Part shown: piece by piece, positions 21,657 through 32,261 of the stretch
Layout: every line of letters starts with the position of its first letter
How positions within the stretch are numbered: the stretch's first letter is position 1
Assembly: GCA_013368315.1 (NCBI GenBank)
Contig: JAACJM010000155.1
Coordinates: forward strand, 124,001 to 188,000
Reading direction: 5' to 3'
DNA length: 64,000 nt
DNA from: Tetrapyrgos nigripes
Lineage: Eukaryota; Basidiomycota; Agaricomycetes; Agaricales; Campanellaceae
The notes under the pieces: model-generated
What the model saw: the letters and a program-made list of their open reading frames with translations, nothing else
Database searches by the model: none
Told to the model about the DNA's origin: nothing
Made by a program: the position numbers and the translations under genes

Positions 21657-22024
21657 TGTTGAATTGGCGCATTCAGTTGCAGCCATCAACGTCATCTATG
21701 TAGAACAATAGTAGTAGTTATAAATAGAACAATAAGATTATATAGACAATAAGTGTAGTACGACAATAGTGTACAAAACCAACATTGTACTATCAAGTAC
21801 AATAGAATCTTATTGTTACTCTAGTATTAGTTTACATGTATTTGTACCTCTTCAAAGGTATATAAGGACTCATAGATAGTCCTCCAAATAACAAGTTTTA
21901 TACTTAACCCTCATCACTCAATAAGCCTCTTACAAGCCTTACAAGCTATTCTCTATCCACAGGTAAGTTGTGTAGTTGCCACTGCGTTTAGTAGTGTACA
22001 GGACCGTACCATGCCTGCTTAACA
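21657..22024 (+). repeat. Copia 3' LTR
   Basis: 368 bp, begins TGTTGAATTGG and ends CTTAACA, followed by the TGGAG duplication (22025-22029) and then the continuation of the Tnp2 exon. Confidence 0.95.
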
Positions 22025-23114
22025 TGGAGGAGATGATATGAAGGCTTCTAGTCTGGATAATGACAACGAAGACAAACGAGATGCGACATATATCAGAGTA
22101 TGTCTTAGATCTTGATGCAAAGTATATGTCCGCTGACTATGTTTTTATCTAGTATGACGTGCTGGTGGACCTCAACGCCAATTACACTAATCGGCGTGAA
22201 GTTCTAGTAAAGCAGGCGCTCTATGGCCAACTTCAAAACATTTTTGTTGTCACATTACCAGCCTCACCTGAGCTTGGGCTGGCTTCTCCTGAGACTTTTA
22301 TTCTTGCAGGCATCCAGACATGTGCAGATCTTTGCTACGGTAACGGAATGGAGATGCCATACTACAAGAAGCTCGGGCTGTATGAAATTGTCGACATGAC
22401 TTGCGTCCAATGTCTAATTGGACGTATTCCGCTTGGCAATCAGGGTTGGGCCATCATTGATAGGTCAGGAGTCATTCAGCGTTCTGTGTATGCTCCGGAT
22501 AATGAGTGAATACTACTAAGGTAAGTTTTCGTTGGTGCAATTGGAGTTTTCGTCCGAACTTATACAGCAAAAAACAGATAATGGTGCTATCGTCAGGTTA
22601 TATACTAAGGTACTACAGAGTGTATTCCCTATATCAAAAATCTTTAGACTTAGTATTCAGTGCTCTGTGCAGCAAGGAAGGCATGACCACCCCCGATGTT
22701 GTTTTGCAGTGAGGTCATTGTCTTGACAGTTGACCGAATCACCCCTTCATCACCCAGTACTACGCTACGTGGGTGAAATGAACCAATCACGAAATGGAGG
22801 GTGATTGACACTTCTTTGGATCATATGCAAACCGGGTGAAAAGTACCAGTTATGTTTGACACGGTGAGGATCACCCTAAAACCAAGTGCTTTCGGATTAC
22901 CCTCTACACAGGGGCAAAAGTACTCGTTGCTAAGATCACTCACATTTCGCTCGATTCAAGGGTGAAGTGTCAAATTAACCCAACATGTGGGTTGCTTTCA
23001 CCCAGTATGGGGCGCACAGTGATGGTACACAGCAAACAGTAAAGCATGCGTAGATAGATCCTGTCAAACTAGTACTGCTGTATGTACGTATACTTGGAGC
23101 GAGGCGACTTTGAT

Positions 23115-26100
23115 CAGTGTTGTCATAAGGCTTAACCCTTAAGTTAAGTTAAGCCTTAAGAACGTTCTTAAGTTAACCCTTAGTATCAATCCCAAACCTT
23201 ATTAACCCTTAACTACCCTTAATAACTCACGTGTACTTATGATTATTAATCAAGCAAATTTTTGCCATGCTGGCAGCTGTGGGCATTGAGCAGTCCACAA
23301 TCTCCTCCAACATGCCTCCTAGTCTTGGGCCTCTCTGGGAATTCTTTCACTGCAGTAGCGACAAATCCAATTCTTCTCATAACCGAGCTTATTGCCTCGG
23401 GTGCATTCAGAAGCACCGTCCAGAAGGAGTTGCAATACAATTGGACGAGAATGGAAAGGAAGTCTTTAATTTGAGTGATGCGTGGTTTATAACAGGTGCG
23501 TGCCAATGCATATAACCACTTTACTGTGTCTAATGAACTGTTAGCTCTCACTCAGGTCAAAAATGTCAATGGCACCAAGAGCACCATGATGCCGCACATT
23601 TTAAAGTGTGAGAATGCATCAAAGTGGGCAAAGAAGGTTGCGCAACAGCTGAAAGCTGGTGAAAAGGGAGGAAATAATGGTACAGAAGCGGATGACGAGT
23701 CTTCGGATGGGGAAGGGACTTCTTCTCGGCCACTGAAGAGGCAGAAACTTGATAAGGTCAAGACGTACACGCAGCAGACGCTCAAACTTCCCAAGGGAAT
23801 TGATATTCCATTTACGAACGAGCAGAAGAAGGCCATCAAAAAGCAATTTGGGCGTGCGACCACATCTGCGAATCTCCCATTCCACTGGATACATGACCCA
23901 GAAGTGATTGCCCTTCTCCTCATGTTTCGTTCATGTGCATTGGATGTCATACCTGAGCGTCGAGAGCTTGCTGGCCGAATTCTGAATGAAGCCTATGAGG
24001 AGGTTGAGGAGGAGCTGGCAGAGACTCTTCACAAGAAGAATGTTACTATGTCATGAGTACCTTGATCACTTAGCCTCGGGTCATTTTGGGTTGACATTTT
24101 TGTACAGGACCGATGGATGGAAGGATATCTCACGCAATTCTATTGCTGGTGTTAATGTTTCAGCATCTTTCCAGGTACGTTATACTGTTCATATATATAA
24201 AGCTCAGTGGCTAATATGTACAATTGTACCAGCCCTATCTTATTGAGCTGCGGAAAACCAATAAGGACAAAAAGGACGCAGTCTCCTTCTGTACAGCCTA
24301 TGAAGACATGATTGACTGTGCCGAGATCAAGTACAAATGTACTGTTGTTGCATTTACAACTGATAATGATGGTGGTGGTGGAGCTGGGCATCAATTACTT
24401 GTTAAAAAGCGACCATGGTTGTTGGGAACTCCTTGTGCTGCTCATCAGGTAAGTGTGTTTGTTGTGTCATAACTTGTACTCATATGTTTGAAGTGCCAAC
24501 TTGTTCTTGGTGATTACTTCAAAGAGAACAAGGAAGCTGCTGGTTATTCAGAGGAAGCATCTGAGCTTTTGGGATGGATTCTCAATCACTCCAAAGTCCG
24601 TGATATTTTTGATCAGACACAGCTCGAGAAATGTCCCGAGTTGAGTGACCCACTGGCATATATTACAGCCAATCTCACTCGCTGGACTATGCATTTTGGC
24701 TCTTTTAATCGCCTTGGTCATCTCAAGGATCCTCTCCAGCATGCTGCCTTTCTTAAACGGAAGGAGATCATTGCAGCACAGGTTGGTGCAGAGAAGAACA
24801 ACCGAAAGAAGTTGGAGATGATGGACTCTGCGAACAAACAATGTGATCTTATCATGAACAATGCGTTTTGGAAAGGCCTCAAGTCTGTTGTTGAAGACAT
24901 TGAGCCTATCTGTTATGCAGTCAATATATGCCAGAGTGATAAAGTACGTCCAGACCAGGTACTACTTACTCTTGGTGGTCTTTTTTTGCATTTTGGTCGT
25001 CATGCAAAGCCCACAGTCAGAGATGGAATGAAGAAGCGCTTGGAAAAGAGGTGGAAGTCTTATGATCAGGAGTTTTTTGTCTTTGCTTTGGTGTTGAACC
25101 CTTTTGAGTGGTTGGATCGTTTTGGAGATGCAGCAAAAATTGGTATCTGGACTTTGCTGGAGTATTTCAAAAAGGTGAGTAATACATTAGCCACCTACAC
25201 CCAAGCTTACACTTCAATTCCAATCTTTAGTTTTATCGACGAGTCAATTCCCGTCCTTCTCTGTCAAATCTCACTGGTACCCAGCTTGCTGAGTTCAACT
25301 CGCAGAAGGAGCAAACAGAGAATGATGCAGCCAAAGCATTTCTGCAATATATGTCATGGACTGGGGACTTTCGTGACTTGAAAGCCAATGAAGAGACTGT
25401 CCAAAAACTTTTTGTATGTGCCATGTATGGTAAAGTGTGTTTATGCTAATCACATCGTCTCCTTAGAATAATGATCCAACACAATTTTGGGAACACTGTC
25501 TCGAGATGCCAGCTGTCTCTGACTTAGCAGAGTTTGCAATCTTGATTTTGACAGTCGTTGTGAACTCTGCCGCTGATGAGCGACTTTTTTCCACTCTGAA
25601 AATCACAAAAACTCGGTTGCGCAACCGTCTCAAGCTTCCTCGTCTTCAGAAAATGACGAAGGTGAGTGCTCATGTACATATCATATGTGGCTATGTTAAG
25701 GAATGCTAAAATCCACCTGTGCTTCGTAGGTTCAAGCAAAGATTCGGTCTCAGCAAATGAAAGGCCAAGTGGCAGCCATCCGTGCAAAGCGCAAGAATCA
25801 TTCCAATGAACGTGTACAGACTTTATTGGCTGTCCCTCGATACAGAGATCTATTGGAAAATGACGACAGAGATGATTCTATGGGAAGAAAGGCCGGTGCT
25901 ATTTATACCACTTCTCATGCAGGGTGGAGACATGCCTTCAAGAAATGGACAGACGATGTTGATCAGGAGGAATTGGAGCAGTTGCAAAGACAGGACACTG
26001 AAGAAAGTGGTGATGATGATATGGATATTGATGAATCTACCCCAAGCAGCTCAGCAGCACAGCCTGTCAATCGCAGATGGTTGCCAATCACTCTTGAAAA

Positions 26101-26395
26101 GCTTTTTGGAGGGGATCCCAAGCGACCATTGGATGATTTCATTGCTCCTCGTACACGTCGGCGAGCATATGACCAGGAGATGCTGATGATGGAGCTCCTC
26201 GCAGCAGAGTATTCTGATGAACCACCAGATGGCGGAGAGCTTGAAGGGTCTGGTGATGACTATAGTGCGTAGACACACAATAGAACAATTTTTATTTATT
26301 AAGCCTTAACTACCCTTAACTTAAATTACCCTTAATAAGTGTTAAGGCCTTAAGAAAAAAATTGACCCTTATTAACCCCTTAATTGACAACACTG
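23115..26395 (+). mobile_element. hAT transposon, probably complete
   Basis: Ends are CAGTGTTGTCA at 23115 and its inverse TGACAACACTG ending at 26395. Flanking 8-mers ACTTTGAT (23107-23114) and ACTTCGAT (26396-26403) differ only by TG against CG. Subterminal regions hold many TTAACCCTTAA/TTAAGG motifs in both orientations (23125-23225 and 26300-26385), likely transposase-binding sites. It lies 93 bp beyond the CACTA right end and encodes one transposase. Confidence 0.9.
23267..26272 (+). CDS. hAT family transposase
   Basis: Several exons, no break seen. The N-terminal exon has a BED-like finger: YCLGC in exon 1 and HILKC after an intron (donor near 23496, acceptor read as CTGTTAG). The core has MTDGWKDISRNSIAGVNVS, AFTTDNDGGGGAGHQLL, GTPCAAHQ joined to CQLVLGDYFKEN, and ITANLTRWTMHF. 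The C-terminal dimerisation region reads DLAEFAILILTVVVNSAADE and RLFSTLKITKTRLRNRL. The acidic tail ends GSGDDYSA at 26270. Introns read near 24053-24110, 24175-24231, 24450-24493, 25174-25230, 25413-25467 and 25661-25729. With matching ends and target duplication, this could be recently active. Confidence 0.85.
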
Positions 26396-26889
26396 ACTTC
26401 GATTAGGGCCGTTCAAAATTGAAAGCTCCAGCGGTCACTTTCTGCTGTGGCGTAATGATCTTGCAAAGCTACGACTTGTGGGAAGGAGTACACACACCCA
26501 GCACTAACCAATATTCACTGGCCAAAAGTCAGTTCGCGCTGGCACCTGCGAATGCACTCCTTCAAGTCAAACTTTTCTTTCTTTTCTAGTTAAACTTAGT
26601 AGCTAGCCATTCCTTACAGTCTGTACTACAATTGTTCAAGTCTAGAGATCCAGCCTGTCGCCTTCAACTCTCTCAGATCTTCCATACAGGTCACCGAGGA
26701 ATGTTGAGAGATAACTTGTACATGAGTTATATCTTTCACAAAGACTTTTGACGTCAGTACCGATAAGATCCCTGAGACGCTCAAGATCTACACTATGTTC
26801 CACCGGTAAACCCATAAGGATGTTGTGCCGTATACCAGCCCCAGCAACAGAGTCATCAACAGCCAGTTCCATTGGTCGGTGAAGATGGA
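26396..26889. other. Intergenic, possible 3' exon of the RING gene
   Basis: On the reverse strand 26642-26902 is open (87 codons), overlapping the end of the RING gene in another frame. It reads AVDDSVAGAGIRHNILMGLP and DLIGTDVKSLCERYNSCTSY. It could be a spliced 3' exon or chance; no clean splice pair was found. 26396-26641 shows nothing. Confidence 0.35.
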
Positions 26890-28416
26890 TCAACGTTGGC
26901 ATGCCGGGTTTGGACAGATGGCAGCATCAGGCCACGCGAGACGGATGATGGGCCACCATGACGCAGGACGACAATCATGACAAGCATGAAGCTCAGCGTG
27001 AAAATGGTATGTTGTCAAAGCACCATCTGGTAGCGAGAACCTGTGCACCACCCAATGGCAATCATCTGCGTGTCCGTGCTTGGCTAACACCGCCAGTAAA
27101 CGAGGCGCAGCTTGCAGACTATCGTGAGACTCCCTTAACAACCTACTTGCCTCTGCATGGTCCCCACGGGAGATGAGAGTGGAAAGAAACCGTGCCATCA
27201 GTGAACCAATAATCCCGCAATCCACGAGTCCCTCAGGGCTATCTGTCATCCTGGAATAGACGTATCTCTTGTACGTCTGATTACCCCAAACACACACCGC
27301 ATCCTCATTGACCGGATGCCCACGAATAGTGCTATTCAGAGCTGAGTCGAGTCGGCTGATAGGCAACGAGATAGCCCAGTTCAACAATGTCCCGTGTATC
27401 TTCTCCCATGGTGGAAGAGTGTTGTAGTAATCGTCATAAGTCTGCAGTTGGTCCGAGGAGGTGCTGTTAAGTGCGGTGTCGCGAGGAATTTCAGCCGAGA
27501 GAAGCGAAAACTGTGAGACGGTCCAGATTTCTGCGCGACATACAGGGCACTCGAACGTTTCATCAAAATCATAGTCATCATAGTCATTATTTTGAAACAT
27601 AGGTAGACAGTCTTCCTGAAGATATGGTCAATCGCTGAGAGCAGTGTAGAAGGTAAGCACAGACTGATGTGCAATACATGTCCGCATATCAACTGCCTCA
27701 ATGGTTTAGGACGAGTCGCTTGAGTCCCGTCTTCACTACCATCAACTTGAAACTCTGCTGCTAGTGCTGGTTCTTCAAAATCTTCTAGACAGATATTGCA
27801 GCATGCGTTATGGTCTTCAATGCAAACAGATGGTACGTCTGAATGTACAAACCTAGACGGGACGTCAGACAAGGTGGGAGGTTTGGAAAGATGCACTAAC
27901 ATTGCCAGCCATTCAGGTGGAGCTGGTCCATTGAGTTCGGAAGGTGGAAGGTCGGAGATACAAGGCAGATAACGAACAACTGGTAGTTTATCTGAAAGAA
28001 AAAGAAAAGAATCATAATGACAAGGAAAGAAAAGCGAGGATGTTAGTAAACGCTGAGTCTATAGTGATAGAGGCCTCACTTCTTCTCTCTTTTACAGCCA
28101 CTAGTCTGCTCAAGAGTTGCGCGAACTTTTCAAATACCCGGAAATCCAGCCCATTTTTCTTATTAACACGTTCCATCAGCTGCCTTATCGTTGGCAGTAC
28201 AATAACAAGTTGGTTTGGCTCGAGCTCGTTGAACAATTCCTTCGATCTGTCCACTACCCATTGCAATCGACGAGGGAGCGGAGATGGTGATGACGAATCT
28301 GCATCAGCAGAAGTGTCCAGTGATGCTAGGCGGTATGAAAGCCTGGATACGTTGTCCGAAATCTGGTCTACTTGTTCGGCACGTAGTTCTGCGATGGTTG
28401 AAGTGTTCTGGTCCAT
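26890..28416 (-). CDS. RING-finger protein, putative E3 ubiquitin ligase
   Basis: Three exons: 28416-28080, 27991-27678 and 27615-26890, giving 458 residues. The start is MDQNTSTIAELRAEQVDQIS. The N-terminal half is helical (VDRSKELFNELEPNQLVIVL, VFEKFAQLLSRLVAVKER). The RING is split by intron 2: CNICLEDF, then LICGH, then EDCLP after the intron and CPVCRAEI, a C3HC4 pattern. RING proteins recruit ubiquitin-conjugating enzymes; the substrate is unknown. The C-terminal part (ICGN... HACHDCRPASWWPIIRLAWP) is not recognised. Intron 2 uses GTATTG, a usable but unusual donor. The C-terminus may extend by splicing into 26642-26902. Confidence 0.75.
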
Positions 28417-29389
28417 GTCGTGAATTGGAGTGTCGAGGGCGGAGACAAGAGGTTTAAGGAGACCGCCGTAATAAGTATTCCTGATGTCCTTCTCACAAGC
28501 TGTAGTTTCGCCTTTTTATCGTTGATAGGCGCCTGTAAGTACATATATACATACAGCAGTTTGACAGGATGCGTCTATGCATGCGTTATTGTTCGCTGTG
28601 TAGCATGCTGTGACAAGATTCGAGGCTGCGCTTCGGGTAGGATGGCAGATTTTGGGTGAGTTGGGGCAGATTTGCAGCAGATGACGAACGACTCGGAAAG
28701 AGAGGAACAAAATTGGCCGCAACTGCCTTCACGTGTGCGTATCTCTCCCTCGAAATACTTCAACTTCATGCATTGCAAGTGAAATTGTCAGCATAAGTTC
28801 CTCAATTGGTACGGTACCCACTAGTCTGGACAAGTCCCACTGCAAGGAACGGCATCTGCTCGGACACGTCGCGCAAAATGCAAATCTTTCTCCCCGGTTC
28901 CTCCATAAAATCCAAATGCTCTCGAATCCAAGGAACTAACGACGCTCATAGCTCCTAAGCGTGATGATTTTGCCTCACCGGATATCGACAGGACTCATTG
29001 GAGAGAGAGAAGAGGCGAATAGGTGCATTTTAAACTCAGATTGTTTTCTGACTTGACATGCTCATTGCTACTACCAGACACGAAAGTCTGTCTGTCGACG
29101 CGCTTTCAGCTCATCTTGGCCTCTACTTCTTATCGTAGGCTATTTTGGCCCGTGCGCGAGCAAGATTGGAGCAAGAATCTTCCTATGGACCGGATGGGCT
29201 CGACCATTCTGGGTGTCGGGAGGTATTGTCGGAAGCTGGACTTTGGCCCTAGTAGCTGCAACGGTTTGGCCGATACTTTCACAACCTAACGTCCCTGATA
29301 TTTTCCTCAAATTCAAGAGATACTGATTACACCGAAAACTTTGAAGAGTGGCAAGGAATCAATGAAAGGAAAGCACTAGTAGCCTTTTA
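28417..29389. other. Intergenic between the RING and MYND genes
   Basis: No convincing gene. The stretch 28936-29098 is a diverged copy of 9938-10045. Ends of short open frames here show no recognisable motif. Confidence 0.5.
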
Positions 29390-31472
29390 CTAGAGTATGA
29401 TCTTTGTTCCATCTCGCCAGCTCTTAGGCTCTGGCCCCAGTCGACCCAATCGCACTCCAAGCACTACCGACACTACAGCGTCCACTGGTCCAGGAAACAC
29501 TGCATGAACAATGGTCAACGTTTCCTCTCCCGAACCCGCACTATCCGCCAATGAAGACGAGCTCATACTCGATATCGATTCCAAAATGTCTTGGGATAGA
29601 AAATGAGCCGGTAAATCGCAACTAGAATGTGAACTAGACGAGGACGCCTTATTGCAACGGACGTTTGGGTTCAGATACGTCTCCAAAAACTTGACGTGAA
29701 GGCTGCTACTATTAGTAGGAGGGAATGTTGTCACATTGATATCATGCTGCGTTTGATCGAGGATAACGACGAAGACTGGGATGCGCCCTTTGGGGAAGCG
29801 GCGGTCTAGATCGAGGAGTTTCTCTTTCTTCTCTTGGACGATAGACATTTCTGTACGGAGTCGACCGATGGTAATAGAATGGAGGAAAACACGATCCAGG
29901 TCTGGTATGTAGAAGAACATAGAGTATTCTAAGTGGGCATGGAAGACTGGTCAGAGTAATAATGAAGTGAACACTAGATAAACACACTGACGACGTCGAC
30001 AATGGTATATTTGGTCGCAGAATTGGCGATGTGCGCTCCAGTGGGCTCGTTGGCAGTCTTCGCAACAGTACAACTTGATCAGGCAACGTGAACACCTTTG
30101 TCGCGCGGGCTTGTTCTCGGGTCGTACATCAGGTTGGTTTTTAAATGGGCACTGAGACAGAAGACGTTGATCAAAAGTTTCGAGGAAAGAAGAACTTGGA
30201 ATTGCTCACATCTGGATTACTACAAAGCCTCGTCTGTGCCATTTGACGTTTATAATGACTCATCGACGACTTGTATCCTGACGCTGTCCCGAGGAGACAT
30301 CGCCACGCCCATCCTAGTTTCAAAGGCTCACGAAGTTTGGGAAGGTCGGTCACCGCCTTTAGGGGGTCGGTATTTTCAAGTCCATTTTTCCCGGCACCAT
30401 AAGTATTCAGAGAATGGAGGAACGGCTTGAGGACCTCTCGATGGACAGTCATCGGGATCAACAAGTGTAGAAGCGTCGTGTAGTTGTCTGCGATAGCTTG
30501 CCGAGTTTTGGAAAAAGTGCTTGGTTCAGGCGGACCTTCCTGTTTCAGGAAATGGCAGACATAGAAAAACACCATGGTTAGGCCTTGTCTAATTGCAGTG
30601 CAGGCAGCTGGAGGCCCATAGTGTCGAAACGAATCGCACAGAAAGACGAGAGCGTGGTCGATACATGTCGCTGGTGAAACCAAGTCGATACCCTTCTTTC
30701 TCCGACTGCTTTTCAGGACACGTTTAAAGGCGAAAGCGATCCACTTCGTCACCTCGTATTCCTCCATCACATTGATGAAAGGAGTACCGTCAGTCACCGT
30801 GCGGTACTTTCCCATTGTTGCAAGCATGGAAAGACAGCCAGAGATGTGCCCGTACGGAATACGAGATTCCAGTAACCTCGATGAAAGATAGCAGACGATA
30901 ATCTTTATGACATCGGGTGTTTGGGATATCATCTCTTTCATTCGTGGAAGATGTTCCTCCGTCAGGTATCCACCCATGAATCCATCCACAGATGCTGCAG
31001 AGAAGTGGACGGAGGGATGGAAGCTCTCCAGACCATAGAGCCACAGTTTGAAAACGGAAGGGAAGATATCTGGGGTAAACCTGTTGGGTAGATCCCCGGA
31101 AGAAGCCACTACGGAGCTGTAAATGCCTGGAATAGCATACATGACGCGTTCCTGTAGTTCGATCCACTGCGGTGTACTCCCTGCACGGTTTAGGACAGCG
31201 TTGTCCATTAGATAGAGGCACCATCTCGATATATCAGACCAGTGCTTGTCCCAGTCGCCTACTATACGAAACTGCTCGCGTGTTGCAGTCGGTGGACTAC
31301 ACAGTTCGTATCGAAGTAACGCAATCGCCTGAAAGGCTCGTTCCATCTCCAGAAATGAAGTGGAGGGCGATGAGGGACATGGACGAATAAGATGCTTGTA
31401 GGCCTCGACATGACTGGTACTGGTGCTGGCTTCTTTGAGATACTCTTTCACTGTCGGGTCCTTCAGGTCCAT
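29390..31472 (-). CDS. MYND-type zinc finger protein
   Basis: Exon 1 (31472-30210, 421 codons) starts MDLKDPTVKEYLKEASTSTS and ends in RLCSNPD. A 58-bp intron (30152-30209) follows. Exon 2 reads CPFKNQPD...RQRCSRCLIKLYCCEDC and QRAHWSAHRQFC, a MYND finger (C-x2-C, YCC-x2-C, H-x3-C pattern). Exon 3 reads FHAHLEYSMFFYIPDLDR and ends DGTKIIL at 29390. The join between exons 2 and 3 (about 29947-29986) is uncertain: the simplest fit gives a 39-bp intron, shorter than usual. The helical body before the finger (WIELQERVMYAIPG, IFPSVFKLWLYGLESFHPSV) recurs in decayed copies at 44.9-51.9 kb. MYND fingers bind proteins; no specific role is known for this family. Confidence 0.8.
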
Positions 31473-32261
31473 GGTGATTGCTGAGAAGGATAAGAGGAGC
31501 GGCTAGAGAGGCAGTGCGGGGCGAAATGCATTGGCTGACAGTGACAGTGACTGGTCCGGTGACCGACCGCGATCGAATTGGAAAACTGCTTCCAGGTTTT
31601 AGAGGACCTTGGCCAGCTGCAGGGCATTCCATGACATGAAGAATAGTGATTTGTTAGAGTGTCTATGTTGAGGTCACGACTGTCCGAGTGAAAGAGCGGG
31701 TTGAATCCGGCCGCATAGCGCTTGTCGCTTACCCCCACGATCATTCCTCGTCAAAATCGGACTCAAGTTGCTGTCGGCAAGTCGTCTTGATCACTGCTAG
31801 AGCCTCAGCGTTCGCCAGTCATGTCTGCATTCGCAATATCCCATGGGCTATTGAGCATCGATTCTATCCTCGTCAGAACTGGAAACGACCTCTCGTGATC
31901 GCCATCTTTCGCCATACTGCGCCAAAAAAACCTCATTTCTGCTCCATTGCTATAAATCCCGATAAAGACCGGGTAATGACACAAACAGGAAGGGTCTCGG
32001 AATGAATGGAAGCAGCTTTTCTCCATACAACCCCGCATTGAAAACGCAGCAAGGTGAGTAAAAACCTTACGACGATGCTCGGGTTTTTCGCTGATAAATC
32101 ACCGAAGACCTAGTCTTGCTCAGCTGTTTAGCTTAGTGATTACAGGGAAAGCTCCAGACTATATATATGGCGACATCTATTGAACGCTGAACCTGATATA
32201 AAGAGGAAGCTCTCACAAGCCCAAGAATATCACCCAACTGAAGTCTCATTCGAGTAACGCT
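31473..32261. other. Intergenic; promoter of oxygenase copy 1
   Basis: About 32085-32261 is similar to 40795-40952 upstream of oxygenase copy 2 (shared CTCCAGACTAT, ATGGCGAC, CTTGCTCAGCT). The promoter was therefore copied with the gene. A TATATATA stretch lies near 32160. The rest shows nothing. Confidence 0.6.

Larger units (their letters stand above)
15166..22024 (+). mobile_element. Ty1/Copia LTR retrotransposon
   Basis: A 6859-bp element with 368-bp LTRs (15166-15533 and 21657-22024) beginning TGTTG and ending AACA, flanked by TGGAG duplications. Pol order is protease, integrase, reverse transcriptase, RNase H, which defines Copia. The LTRs differ at five positions (about 98.6% identity). 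Internal genes carry a gag stop and frame change, a TGA in integrase and a frameshift before RNase H, so this copy is probably not autonomous. Confidence 0.95.
12339..22509 (+). pseudogene. tnp2: CACTA Tnp2 transposase, disrupted
   Basis: Transposase of the CACTA element. Exon 1 starts MPRPAKSTTSTSTRKPRKR and holds a Cys/His stretch (CSHCG...H). The core exon (about 13003 on) has the Tnp2 landmarks CCCFVG...CPYCSEPR, LGLSTDGFAPWRHRKKTCWP, NILCVGVIPGPKKPKD, FGDIPAMSLLARLVGHNG and PCRMCNIRGICPPGG. Later exons (14360-14550, 14605-14920, 15003-15165) match the Tnp2 C-terminal region (TIHALLHLAYMI...ERYCG). The last exon is 22153-22509. Breaks: in-frame TGA at 12738-12740, a likely 1-bp insertion near 14263, an in-frame TAA at 14342-14344, and the Copia insertion inside the exon ending at 15165. 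Reading across the insertion (15165 to 22030) the frame continues and leads into a GTATGT...TAG intron. Confidence 0.85.
10557..23021. mobile_element. CACTA (En/Spm) DNA transposon, split by Copia
   Basis: Starts with CACTGTGCACC at 10557 and ends with the inverted GGCGCACAGTG at 23021. The 3-bp duplication ATG flanks both ends (10554-10556 and 23022-23024), as usual for CACTA. Subterminal regions (about 10560-10860 and 22730-23020) are rich in GGGTGA/GGGTTA and their complements, likely transposase-binding repeats. It carries two divergent genes, a reverse-strand accessory ORF and a Tnp2 transposase. Without the Copia insertion and its 5-bp duplication the element is about 5.6 kb. Confidence 0.9.

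Noticed and set aside
15166..22024. Endogenous virus
   Set aside because: Domain order protease-integrase-RT-RNase H with simple LTRs and no envelope gene defines an ordinary fungal Copia element.
23125..23225. Telomere-like TTAACCC repeats
   Set aside because: The motifs occur in both orientations, are irregular (TTAACCCTTAA), lie just inside the hAT ends and recur at the other end, so they are subterminal transposon repeats.
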